Origin: an uncultured Lachnospiraceae bacterium
GTDB lineage: Bacteria > Bacillota > Clostridia > Lachnospirales > Lachnospiraceae
Length of the DNA stretch: 64,000 nucleotides
NCBI GenBank assembly: GCA_910585715.1
Contig: CAJUEX010000012.1
Location: 8,356 to 72,355 of the forward strand
Reading direction: 5' to 3'
Part shown: piece after piece, positions 17,613 through 26,426 of the stretch
Layout: each line of letters opens with the position of its first letter
Position numbering within the stretch: position 1 is the first letter of the stretch
Notes under the pieces: generated by a model
Database searches by the model: none
What the model was told of the DNA's origin: nothing
The model's input: only the letters and a program-made list of their open reading frames with translations
Program-made: the position numbers and the translations under genes

Positions 17613-18290
17613 TTAAAAAACCAAAGCATTTAGTAATTCTTCCGTAAATTTTATGTCTTCAAACACAATCCGGTTTTCTTTTACATATGCAATCTTTGGT
17701 ATATGTTTCGGCTTTATGAGCCATTTATTTTGTTTCTCGGTAAACTGCCCTTTCAAGTCTCCGATACGGAGCTGCTGGGGCGCCATATCCAGCGCTGCTA
17801 CGAAGTGACTGGCTCCGTCCGCTCCTGCATAGGCTTTACCGTATAAACCACCTAATATAACAATATTTTTCTTGGAAACAATGGAAGCATTGGGATAAAC
17901 ATCTCCCAGAATCACTATGCTCTTTTCTGTTTCCAGTAGCTGTCCGTCTTTTAATGTGCCTTTATAAAATTGTCCTGTATTTTCAGCCTCCTCGTATTCC
18001 ATCTGAGTCACAGCCTTTAAAAAGGTATGTTCTGTCTCCTGATCCTTTCCTACGATACAGGCAATCTGTATGTCACAGACACTTACGATTGCTTCGATAA
18101 TCTGCCGTTCTTCCTGTTCAGACAGTTCCCTGCCTTCAAAGGTAATGGCTATTTTTGTATTTTTAAAAAACTTTTCTGAATCCTTAAACTTTACCCTGAT
18201 TTCCTCAAGCAGTTCTTCAAAAGCCGCCTGCTCATCCAAAAACACTTTAAGTCCATGGGGAAAGCTTTTAATATTTACATGATTAGTCAT
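17613..18290 (-). CDS. minC: Septum site-determining protein MinC
   Basis: This 225-residue protein has an N-terminal FtsZ-inhibiting domain (about 1-105) and a C-terminal beta-helix domain (about 115-220) with GDVYPNASIVSKKNIVILG and LYGKAYAGADG repeats that bind MinD. It is followed by minD after 91 bp and preceded by mrdA at 46 bp. Confidence 0.94.
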   Translation of the reverse strand: MTNHVNIKSFPHGLKVFLDEQAAFEELLEEIRVKFKDSEKFFKNTKIAITFEGRELSEQEERQIIEAIVSVCDIQIACIVGKDQETEHTFLKAVTQMEYEEAENTGQFYKGTLKDGQLLETEKSIVILGDVYPNASIVSKKNIVILGGLYGKAYAGADGASHFVAALDMAPQQLRIGDLKGQFTEKQNKWLIKPKHIPKIAYVKENRIVFEDIKFTEELLNALVF

Positions 18291-18336
18291 TTATGCACCT
18301 TCTTTTATTTCGATTGCTTTTTTGTATGGCTGGCTT

Positions 18337-21204
18337 TTACTGCTCTCTGGAGTTTACTGCTGTATTTTCCTCTGCCGTACCGGTCAGCAAATCTTCTTCC
18401 TTTTCCAGTCCGAAGTAATATTTAATCACATCGGCGGTTACCTGTCCGGCATTATCCGCAGCATAACCATAAACAATACGGGTGGCAATGGCAATTTCCG
18501 GATTTTCATAGGGCGCATAGCATACGAACAATGCATGGTTGGGCCTGGAAGTAATAAACTGTGCCGTACCGGTTTTCCCTGCTACGGAAATGGTCATATC
18601 CTTAAAATAAGCCTTGCCTTCAATCACCTTCCTCATGCCCGTATGAACCGCACTCCAGGTGCTTTGGGAAATGTCAACCTTATTTCTGATTTCCGGTGAG
18701 AAATCCTCAATCAGATTTCCATCGGAATCCGTCAGCTTGTCCAAAAGGCTTAAGTTATAACAGGTTCCACTGTTTGCCACAGTGGTTACATAACGTGCCA
18801 GTCCCGCCGTAGAGTAGTTGCTGTTACCCTGTCCGATAGCGGAACGAACGGAGTCCTGATTGGAAATGCTTGGAGCCTCTTCCGGTATTTCCACACCGGA
18901 TTTATCAGAAAGCCCGAACATCTCTGAATACTTCCGAAGCTTTAAAAGCCCCGTATCGCTGTCATAATTGCCGTTTAGACGGCTGAGCCTGTATCCCATA
19001 TCATAAAAGAAATAGTTACAGGAGTTCTCTATGGCTCCTTCTATATTCAAAGCTCCGTGCCGTCCCGGAGATATCCAGCACTTAGGAGGATGGGTGGCAT
19101 AAATAGGATTGTCCCACACGCCATGGCAGGTAATCGTTTCCCCTCTCCCCACAACACCTTCCTCTAAAGCCGCCACAGCCGTTACCATCTTGTAAGTGGA
19201 GCCGGGAGCCGAAAGCTGCTGGGTTGCATAATCCCACATAGGGTTGGATAAGTCATTATAAATCTGTGCATAATAATCCGCATCTATCGTATTTGCCAGG
19301 CGGTTATTATCATAGCTTGGATAAGAAACGAGGGCAAGCACCTCTCCGGTATTTACATCTGTCACCACCATGGAGCCGGAGCATGGATCAAGAGCCAGCT
19401 GTGCAGGGGTAATATCCAGATTTTTTATTTTATTCAGCATAAAATTGTAGGGAGAAGTGGTTCCGCTGCTTACAGCAGCCTTTTCCTCATCCGTGCCGTC
19501 AATAATCTTCTGTTCAAACAAAAGCAGACAGACGTCCCTGCCGGACAGGGAATTTTCCTGAATCATGTATTTATATATTTTCTTAAAGAACTTTACATTA
19601 GTCTTCAAGTCCTCTTCTATATAATCAAGAAGCCTTTCATACACTTCATCTGCGTCAGAGTATTTGGATTTCAGCTCAAGCTTTGTAATGTCAATCCAGT
19701 TTTCGGCAATTGCCTCTGTTAAATACTCTTTTAAGCTCACTGTTTCATTTTTCCAGCCGGAATAGATTTCATTTTCTTTGTCGATTTCTTCTTTTATCAG
19801 CACGCCGTTTTCTTCCAGCATGGAAACAATATAAAGCTCATATGCCTGCTGCTCTGTCGGCAGGTCCTTGTAAACGGTGGAAAGACTCATAAGCTCTTCC
19901 CGGATACCCGAAATCACCCGCTCCTGTTTACTTAAAAATGCCTGATAAACGGATTTTTCCGTTTCCTTTGCATCTTCCTCTGAAAAATGGCTGATATCAA
20001 TAATACTGTTATTGATTAAAGCATAATATACATCATCTATGGGAATACGGATATCCGATGCAGAAGCATTTTCCCTTGGTACATATTCCTTTATATTGTC
20101 AATCTTATCCACTAAAATGCCGGCAATTTTTTGTTCCAGCAGACAATAAACAGCCTTCTGGAGATTTTTATCAATTGTCAGATACAGGTCATTGCCTGCT
20201 ACGGGATTTGTCTGGCTCTTTACTTCTACAATCTTTCCCAGATTATCCACGCATACATTCCTTTTTCCGCTCTTTCCCTGTAAGGAAAGCTCCATCATCT
20301 GTTCGATTCCTGCTTTTCCCACCACGTCATTTCTTGTATATTCTTTGTTTTGGGCGGAAAGCTCCTGATATTCCTCTTCCGAAATCTTTCCGGTATATCC
20401 AAGGATATGGGAAAAGTATACGCTGTCCACATATCTTCTGATGGTAGTTTCTTCTATATCCACCCCTTCCAGCAGATTTTCGTTTTCCATCACTGCAGCC
20501 ACCGTTTCGTCAGACACGTCTGCAGCCACCAGCGTCGGGATAAACTGGGTATATACATTAAGCCCAAGGGCATAGCGGAGAGTCACCAGCTTTAAAAGCT
20601 CTTCATTTGTATAGCCTTTTCCCACCGCAAAATCCTTCTTTTCCTCATCGGTATATTCACCAATGCCGTATTTCTTGGGTCCGGCAAGATATTCTATGAC
20701 TTCCCTTGCAGTGGCTGTCTTTTGGGAATACTCCAGTTGGGAAGTATCCGCCTCGCCGTACACATCACCTAAAAAACGCAGAAGCTTTGTGCCGGAAACA
20801 GCAAATTCAAACTCTCCTTCGCTGTTAATAATAATATTAAAATCCTTTACGATACTGTCTCCGTTTTCTTCAATAATCCGAATCAGATTTAACAGAGTTT
20901 CATTCAGCCTGGCATTCTTGCCTGTTTTCGATTCCAACGTGTCCGTAAAGGTAACGGAATAGGCAAGCTCATTGTAGGCAAGCAGCTCACCGTTTCTATC
21001 ATAAATATTTCCTCTGGTACTTGGTATGGAAATGGTCTTGTCTGTTTTTAACTGGAATTGTGCCTGTTTTTCTTCTCCCTCCACAATCTGCAGCACAAAA
21101 ATACGCTGAATCAATATGCCTGCCAAAGCAAAAAACAACAGCACCAGCACAAATAATCGGGAAGTTACCATATTTATAAATGCTTCTCTGAAATTTCTAA
21201 ACAA
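18337..21204 (-). CDS. mrdA: Penicillin-binding protein 2 (elongasome transpeptidase)
   Basis: This class B penicillin-binding protein is 955 residues long, well above the usual 600-700. It has an N-terminal membrane anchor (about 12-32), a dimerisation/pedestal region and a transpeptidase domain with SxxK (SAPGSTYKM, Ser 669), SCN (728-730) and KTG (877-879). The extra length is mainly an acidic, helix-rich insertion at about residues 370-600, between the pedestal and catalytic domain. It works with RodA and MreBCD to build the side wall. Its start overlaps mreD by 8 bp. Confidence 0.94.
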   Translation of the reverse strand: MFRNFREAFINMVTSRLFVLVLLFFALAGILIQRIFVLQIVEGEEKQAQFQLKTDKTISIPSTRGNIYDRNGELLAYNELAYSVTFTDTLESKTGKNARLNETLLNLIRIIEENGDSIVKDFNIIINSEGEFEFAVSGTKLLRFLGDVYGEADTSQLEYSQKTATAREVIEYLAGPKKYGIGEYTDEEKKDFAVGKGYTNEELLKLVTLRYALGLNVYTQFIPTLVAADVSDETVAAVMENENLLEGVDIEETTIRRYVDSVYFSHILGYTGKISEEEYQELSAQNKEYTRNDVVGKAGIEQMMELSLQGKSGKRNVCVDNLGKIVEVKSQTNPVAGNDLYLTIDKNLQKAVYCLLEQKIAGILVDKIDNIKEYVPRENASASDIRIPIDDVYYALINNSIIDISHFSEEDAKETEKSVYQAFLSKQERVISGIREELMSLSTVYKDLPTEQQAYELYIVSMLEENGVLIKEEIDKENEIYSGWKNETVSLKEYLTEAIAENWIDITKLELKSKYSDADEVYERLLDYIEEDLKTNVKFFKKIYKYMIQENSLSGRDVCLLLFEQKIIDGTDEEKAAVSSGTTSPYNFMLNKIKNLDITPAQLALDPCSGSMVVTDVNTGEVLALVSYPSYDNNRLANTIDADYYAQIYNDLSNPMWDYATQQLSAPGSTYKMVTAVAALEEGVVGRGETITCHGVWDNPIYATHPPKCWISPGRHGALNIEGAIENSCNYFFYDMGYRLSRLNGNYDSDTGLLKLRKYSEMFGLSDKSGVEIPEEAPSISNQDSVRSAIGQGNSNYSTAGLARYVTTVANSGTCYNLSLLDKLTDSDGNLIEDFSPEIRNKVDISQSTWSAVHTGMRKVIEGKAYFKDMTISVAGKTGTAQFITSRPNHALFVCYAPYENPEIAIATRIVYGYAADNAGQVTADVIKYYFGLEKEEDLLTGTAEENTAVNSREQ

Positions 21205-21715
21205 AGCTTCGTTCGCTCCTTTGGTCTTTTCCCTCTAACCTGCCGTTTACATACAGAATCAGAGGATACAGTGCAATAGTTACAACAATGGTATAAACAA
21301 TTTCCGGAATAATAATATGTACGAAATAATAAGGAAAATGAAATCTGGTACGTAACAGGAATAATAACAGATAGCAGACCATACAATATAAAAAGTCGCT
21401 TACTGTAATGAGCACCATGGGAAGTTTAATATCCTCCTTAAAGAAAATGCGCCGAAACATTCCGTTCCCGTAACCGATATACATATAAATCAGTGCATAA
21501 AAGCAAAGTACTTCCCCAAAGAACAAATCCACTAACAGGCCTGAAAAAAAGCCTACCAACAGACCGCATTTTTTTCCGCGCATGAAACCGAAAGCTGCGG
21601 TGAGGACGATTAGCAGATTGGGTGCAATGCCGCCAAAGGACAGCGCCTGAAATACGGTACTTTGTAAAATGAAACAAACCAGAACAAAAAGTCCTATTAC
21701 AATATTATTCTTCAT
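21197..21715 (-). CDS. mreD: Rod-shape determining protein MreD
   Basis: This 172-residue integral membrane protein has about five hydrophobic helices and family segments (GGIAPNLLIVLTAAFGFMRG and LLVDLFFGEVLCFYALIY). It is the membrane partner of MreC in the elongasome. It overlaps mreC by 11 bp and mrdA by 8 bp, indicating tight coupling. Confidence 0.92.
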   Translation of the reverse strand: MKNNIVIGLFVLVCFILQSTVFQALSFGGIAPNLLIVLTAAFGFMRGKKCGLLVGFFSGLLVDLFFGEVLCFYALIYMYIGYGNGMFRRIFFKEDIKLPMVLITVSDFLYCMVCYLLLFLLRTRFHFPYYFVHIIIPEIVYTIVVTIALYPLILYVNGRLEGKDQRSERSFV

Positions 21716-22565
21716 CTACCTGATCCTTTTTTGTCAAAATAATCAAAACCTCTTCCAAATGTTCGAAATCCGCTGCCGGTATAATGGTTCCCGAACAGGT
21801 CAGATTATTTTCATCCGAATTGATTTCCCCTATGTATCCGATTAAGATACCCGGAAGAAATTTATTGCTGATATGGGAGGTGACTACCTTGTCCCCTTCC
21901 TTTACCGTGCCTTCCGGGTTCAAAAGCTGTGAAAACCGAATCATGCCGCCGTTCATAAGCTCCAAATCTCCGGAAACAATCAACCGGTCCGAGGTGGACA
22001 ATATCATGCCGCTGACATTGGATTTATCGTCTATAATGGAAATGACCTTGCACCAGTTAGGACCCACGTCAATAACTCTTCCCACAAGGCCGCTTCCTGC
22101 CATCACGTTCATATCCACTTCTATGCCATCCTTTTGTCCCTTATCCAGCACGAATGTATTGAACCAGTTCCCGGCATCCTTTCCTATGACTCTTGCCCCG
22201 ACTTTTTCATAATCGCTGTATTGATTGTCAAGGCTGTATAACTCCCTTAAGTTGCTAAGCTCATATCTGTCCTGCTGGAGGCCGTTGATTTCAATGGTAA
22301 GCCTGTCAATTTCAGCCTGAAGTTCCTTATTTTCCTTTAATACATCCTTAAGCTGTCCAAGTTCGTCGGAACGGTCAGTGAGCCATGAACCCACGCTGCT
22401 GATTCCTTTCTGAAAAGGAACAATTACAAATCCTGCCACGCTGCTTAAAGGGCCTGCAAAAAAATCTGTAGTAAAGGTAATTGCCATGACAATGACACAT
22501 AAAGCGGTTAAAAGCAATAATAAATATTTACTTGGTATGGTAAATTTTGCTTTTCGCCGTCTCAT
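21705..22565 (-). CDS. mreC: Rod-shape determining protein MreC
   Basis: This 286-residue bitopic protein has one membrane helix (about 10-30), a coiled coil (about 65-105, LKENKELQAEIDRLTIEING) and two beta-barrel subdomains with KDAGNWFNTFVLDKGQKDGI and GLVGRVIDVGPNWCKV. MreC connects MreB/MreD with PBP2 outside the cell. It shares one base with the mreB stop codon. Confidence 0.95.
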   Translation of the reverse strand: MRRRKAKFTIPSKYLLLLLTALCVIVMAITFTTDFFAGPLSSVAGFVIVPFQKGISSVGSWLTDRSDELGQLKDVLKENKELQAEIDRLTIEINGLQQDRYELSNLRELYSLDNQYSDYEKVGARVIGKDAGNWFNTFVLDKGQKDGIEVDMNVMAGSGLVGRVIDVGPNWCKVISIIDDKSNVSGMILSTSDRLIVSGDLELMNGGMIRFSQLLNPEGTVKEGDKVVTSHISNKFLPGILIGYIGEINSDENNLTCSGTIIPAADFEHLEEVLIILTKKDQVDEE

Positions 22566-23584
22566 TACTTTCCTCCGTTACCCATGCCCTGAATGGAATA
22601 AGCCACCGAACGATAATTTTCGTCTTTAATGATTTTGGAAAGCCCGATTGCAACGCTTTCAATAGGATTTTCCGCTACATTCACCTTTAAGCCGGTGCCT
22701 TTGCTGAGCAGTCCCGAAAGCCCGTTTACCTGACAGGCGCCTCCTGTTACGTAAAGGCCGTTTCTGTAAATATCTGCCGCAAGCTCCGGCGGAGTCCTTT
22801 CTAAGATCACCTTAATATTATCGATAATCACATCAAAATGCTCTCTTAAAGCCTCATGAACCAATTCTGCCGGTATCTCCCGTTCTACCGGAAGCCCTGT
22901 TACGATATCCCTGCCGTATACGATGGCGCCGGCATTTTTTTCTTCCATTTCCCCAAGGGAAATCTTTACCTTTTCCGCCGTCTTTCCGCCGATAATCAGA
23001 TTGTATTCCCGTCTTACGATATTGCGGATGGCATCGTCGAATTTCTGACCGCCCACTTTAATCAGTTTGCTTAACACGATTCCTCCCAAAGATAAAATGG
23101 AAATTTCCGTAGTATCGAAACCGATATCCACCACTAATACGCCCTGGGAATTTTTTACGTCAATGTCCAGCCCTAAACCGTCTGCCACTGCCTTTTCCAC
23201 TACCATTACTTTCTTTGCTTTTACATTGGCATTTTTTACCAAATCGTAAAATGCCCTTTTTTCCACTTCTGTCACATCTGTAGGCACTGCAATGAAATAA
23301 TCCGCCGGTTTTACGTTTCCTTTGCACAAATCTGTAATATAGCATTTAATCAGAGTCTGCATGTTTTTAATATCCGCAATCACCCCGTTGGAAAGAGGAT
23401 AGGAAATATGAATGTTGCTTGGCGCCTTTTCATACATGTCAAAGGCATCGTCTCCATATGCAAACAAATAATTCTTATTTTCAATTGCAATCATATTTTT
23501 CGATGTGAAAATCGAATCCTCCCCTTTTGCGAAAATTTTAATATTGCAAGTACCTAAATCGATACCATATGCACTTGAAGCCAT
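22565..23584 (-). CDS. mreB: Actin-like rod-shape protein MreB
   Basis: This 339-residue actin-fold ATPase has the phosphate-1 motif AYGIDLGTCNIKIF, a connect/phosphate-2 segment (VLVVDIGFDTTEISILSLGG) and the adenosine motif GLYVTGGACQVNGL. It forms membrane-associated filaments that guide lateral wall synthesis. The N-terminus DLGTCNIKIF differs slightly from the common DLGTANT, so an Mbl-type paralogue is possible. It heads mreBCD, 42 bp after radC. Confidence 0.93.
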   Translation of the reverse strand: MASSAYGIDLGTCNIKIFAKGEDSIFTSKNMIAIENKNYLFAYGDDAFDMYEKAPSNIHISYPLSNGVIADIKNMQTLIKCYITDLCKGNVKPADYFIAVPTDVTEVEKRAFYDLVKNANVKAKKVMVVEKAVADGLGLDIDVKNSQGVLVVDIGFDTTEISILSLGGIVLSKLIKVGGQKFDDAIRNIVRREYNLIIGGKTAEKVKISLGEMEEKNAGAIVYGRDIVTGLPVEREIPAELVHEALREHFDVIIDNIKVILERTPPELAADIYRNGLYVTGGACQVNGLSGLLSKGTGLKVNVAENPIESVAIGLSKIIKDENYRSVAYSIQGMGNGGK

Positions 23585-23626
23585 TGTACTTCTCCTTTCC
23601 TTTTGGTTCCTTCACTATTTCCTTTG

Positions 23627-24316
23627 TTATAAAAGTTTTTGCTCTTTAAAGCTTAAATATGTTTTGTCCCCGATAATAATATGGTCTAAAAAATCCAAAT
23701 CCATCAAAACGGAAGCCTTTAACAACTTTTGGGTAATGAGTTTATCCTCACTGCTTGGCTGGCAGTCGCCGCTTGGATGGTTGTGGAGCATAATAAAGGA
23801 TGTGGCATTTACTAACAGAGCTTTTCTAAGCACATCCCTGACGCATACTATGGATTCCCTGACGCTGCCTATGGTCATGATAACCTCTTCAATCAGATGC
23901 CCTTTTGTATCCAGATACAGAAACATGGCATGTTCCTTTTCCTGATGCCTTAATTTTTCCATATAATAGTCCGCCACTGTATCAGGAGACTGAAAGCAGA
24001 TATTTCTTTTTGCCTTCGCCATGGAAATCCGGTTGGAAACCTCCGCCATACATTTTATTTTAACAGCTTTTACGATTCCGATACCTTTTATGCTTTGTAA
24101 CTGCCTGATATCAATATGATGCAGCCCTAAAAGCCCCATATCCGCTCCGGCAAGCTTCAGCACATGTCCCGCAAGCTCCATGGCATTTTCTCCTTTTGAG
24201 CCTGTCCTTAAAATAATTGCCAAAAGCTCCCTGTCCGACAGGTTTTGGGGCCCCAGCTTTACAAACCGTTCATAGGGCATGTCCATTTCACAAACCGTTT
24301 CTTTTTTCTTATCCAT
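23627..24316 (-). CDS. radC: RadC family protein (JAB/MPN domain)
   Basis: This 229-residue protein has an N-terminal UPF0758 helix-hairpin-helix region (LLGLHHIDIRQLQSIKGIGIVKAVKIK) and a C-terminal JAB/MPN metalloprotease-like domain with HNHPSGDCQPSSED. Despite the name, a role in DNA repair is not established. It lies directly upstream of mreB, the common Firmicute arrangement. Confidence 0.93.
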   Translation of the reverse strand: MDKKKETVCEMDMPYERFVKLGPQNLSDRELLAIILRTGSKGENAMELAGHVLKLAGADMGLLGLHHIDIRQLQSIKGIGIVKAVKIKCMAEVSNRISMAKAKRNICFQSPDTVADYYMEKLRHQEKEHAMFLYLDTKGHLIEEVIMTIGSVRESIVCVRDVLRKALLVNATSFIMLHNHPSGDCQPSSEDKLITQKLLKASVLMDLDFLDHIIIGDKTYLSFKEQKLL

Positions 24317-24353
24317 TTTCCTTCCCTTTTATGCTCTCCGTAAAAGCCGGGAA

Positions 24354-24593
24354 TTATAAAAACCGATAAATAATAATGGCAATTACAATGCCGATAATGC
24401 TTGCCATGGTGATTTTTACATTTAGTCCAAAGGTAAGGACCAGTATGCCAAGATTCAGCACAAAGGGCGTATCCATACCAAAGGTCTGTCCGTAATTTAA
24501 GAACGTATCAGGGAACAGGCTTCCGATAAATCCGCCTATGACAATACCAGACAAAATCATCAGAAAGCAGGCCCAGTTATTTTTTCCTTTCAT
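24354..24593 (-). CDS. DUF4321 membrane protein
   Basis: This 79-residue protein has two to three hydrophobic segments (ACFLMILSGIVIGGFIGSLF, NLGILVLTFGLNVKI, ASIIGIVIAIIIY). It matches the small DUF4321 family found beside radC-mreB in Clostridia; its function is unknown. A GGAGGTACC ribosome site precedes the ATG. The 170 bp upstream is AT-rich and must hold the operon promoter, but no convincing -35/-10 pair could be fixed. Confidence 0.85.
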   Translation of the reverse strand: MKGKNNWACFLMILSGIVIGGFIGSLFPDTFLNYGQTFGMDTPFVLNLGILVLTFGLNVKITMASIIGIVIAIIIYRFL

Positions 24594-24763
24594 GGTACCT
24601 CCAACGTTCCAAATATAAAAAAAGCATTTGGTTTTCTCAATATATGTTGTGTCTCATTTACTCACTGTCACAATCTTTTGTATACAGTACGAAAAAGCTA
24701 CTTCCTTATTTTAGCACAAGAAAAAAGTTCTGTACATAAACTTTGTTGTTTTTTTTTCGACAG

Positions 24764-26056
24764 CTAGAGGCGGATTAAGCCGCATTTTTTCATTTCCTGT
24801 AGAGTTTTCAGAATTCCGAATTTTCCATGCTGCCAGGTAAGCCCTCCCTGAAAATAAACATTGTAGGGAGGCTTGATGGGACCGTCTGCGCTAAGCTCAA
24901 TGGAAGAGCCGGACACAAAGGCGCCTGCCGCCATGATTACCGGACTGTCATAGCCGGGCATGTCCCATGGCTCCGGAGTCACAAAGCCGTCCACCGGAGC
25001 TCCCGCCTGTATGCCCTTACAAAAAGCGATAACTCCCTCTTTCTTTCCGAAGGTAATTGCCTGAATAATATCGAATCGTTCCTCCGTGGAATCAGGCGCT
25101 ACGAAAAAGCCCAGCTTTTCGTAAATATTGGCAGCAAAAACAGCGCTTTTTAAGGCGCTGGCAGTGACTGTCGGGGCAAGGAACAGGCCCTGATAAAAAG
25201 AAGCCGTCACCCCGAGGGAAGCCCCCACCTCTTTTCCAAGTCCCGGAGAAGTCAGGCGGAAGGCGGCATTTTCCACGCATTCCTTCTTTCCGGCAATATA
25301 ACCGCCTATGGGGGCAAGCCCTCCCCCGGGATTTTTAATGAGGGAGCCCACAACCATATCCGCTCCCACATCCGTAGGCTCTGTGCGCTGCACAAATTCC
25401 CCGTAGCAGTTATCCACCATGCAGATAATATCCGGTTTAATGTTTTTTATAAATGAAATCAACTCTCCTATCCGCTCTACCGACAGGGTCTTTCTTGTCT
25501 GATAGCCTTTGGAGCGCTGGATAGTCACAAGCCTTGTTTTATCCGAAAGAGCCTGTCTGATTCCTTCATAGTCAAAGCTGCCGTCCTCCAGCAAATCCAC
25601 CTGCCGGTAGGTAATGCCGTACTCTGCCAGAGAGCCTTTGGAAGGGCGTATGCCGATGACCTCCTCCAATGTATCGTAAGGCTTTCCAACCGGGGAAAGC
25701 AGCTCGTCTCCCGGACGCAGGTTGGACATAAGCGCAAGAGCCAGGGCATGGGTGCCGCATGTAATCTGTGGGCGCACCAGGGCATCCTCACAGTGGAACA
25801 GCTTTGCGTACACCTGCTCCAGCGTATCCCTGCCCAGGTCATTGTAACCGTATCCGGTAGTGCCAAGGAGGCAGGCCTCGCTTACTCTTGCTTCCTGCAT
25901 GGCCTTAATGACCTTTAGCTGGTTGTATTCGGCTGTTTCGTCTATGGACTGAAACCGTTTGGTTAAATTTTTTAGGATTGCTTCTCCGAATTCATAAACA
26001 TCCGGTTCGATGCCCATGGATTGGTATAAGTCTTTGGTGTGAATGGATTCTTTCAT
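24764..26056 (-). CDS. Methionine gamma-lyase family PLP enzyme (YnbB / aluminium-resistance type)
   Basis: This 430-residue fold-type I PLP enzyme has the cofactor Lys in VVGSLIKNPGGGLAPIGGYI and an upstream MVDNCYGEF aspartate. It belongs to the family labelled aluminium resistance or methionine gamma-lyase, related to cystathionine beta-lyases. The true substrate is not fixed for most members. In many Firmicutes it lies near miaA-mutL-mutS; here the defence island separates it from miaA, which suggests the island was inserted between neighbours. A weak AAAGTT/AACTTT hairpin follows the gene. Confidence 0.9.
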   Translation of the reverse strand: MKESIHTKDLYQSMGIEPDVYEFGEAILKNLTKRFQSIDETAEYNQLKVIKAMQEARVSEACLLGTTGYGYNDLGRDTLEQVYAKLFHCEDALVRPQITCGTHALALALMSNLRPGDELLSPVGKPYDTLEEVIGIRPSKGSLAEYGITYRQVDLLEDGSFDYEGIRQALSDKTRLVTIQRSKGYQTRKTLSVERIGELISFIKNIKPDIICMVDNCYGEFVQRTEPTDVGADMVVGSLIKNPGGGLAPIGGYIAGKKECVENAAFRLTSPGLGKEVGASLGVTASFYQGLFLAPTVTASALKSAVFAANIYEKLGFFVAPDSTEERFDIIQAITFGKKEGVIAFCKGIQAGAPVDGFVTPEPWDMPGYDSPVIMAAGAFVSGSSIELSADGPIKPPYNVYFQGGLTWQHGKFGILKTLQEMKKCGLIRL

Positions 26057-26140
26057 GATTGGTCTCCGTTTTTGTGTTTTAGCTGTTATTTATAGAATAC
26101 AGATACCTGGCTGTACTGCTGTTTTTTGGATGTTTTTAGA

Positions 26141-26203
26141 TATCCTGCGATATTATATCACATATTTGTGTTTTTTTCCTTAAGAAATTATTATTTTCAT
26201 TTT
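26141..26203. repeat. Left copy of the direct repeat flanking the defence island
   Basis: This 63-bp sequence (TATCCTGCGATATTATATCA...TTAAGAAATTATTATTTTCA) matches 33027-33087 in the same orientation, with the last 25 bases identical and a more diverged first half. It lies 84 bp upstream of the methionine gamma-lyase gene. The rest of the 370-bp gap is AT-rich, with a small CAGGTT/AACCTG hairpin near 26270 and overlapping hairpins at 26357-26406 that could terminate the helicase transcript. Confidence 0.7.
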
Positions 26204-26426
26204 GAGAGTCGGATTTGACGTTTATTAGAATATTTATAATTTATAGCATTACCATTTATTAAACAGGTTCCAACAACCTGCCCTCATCTCACAAAATCCT
26301 AACTATTATATGAAATGGGGTTTCCAGCTAATTGGGATAAGATTATGCAATATAAAAAAATAGGCATAATATATTCCATGGTATAAAACCTATGCTGATT
26401 TATACCACAGAACATACAATTTATAT

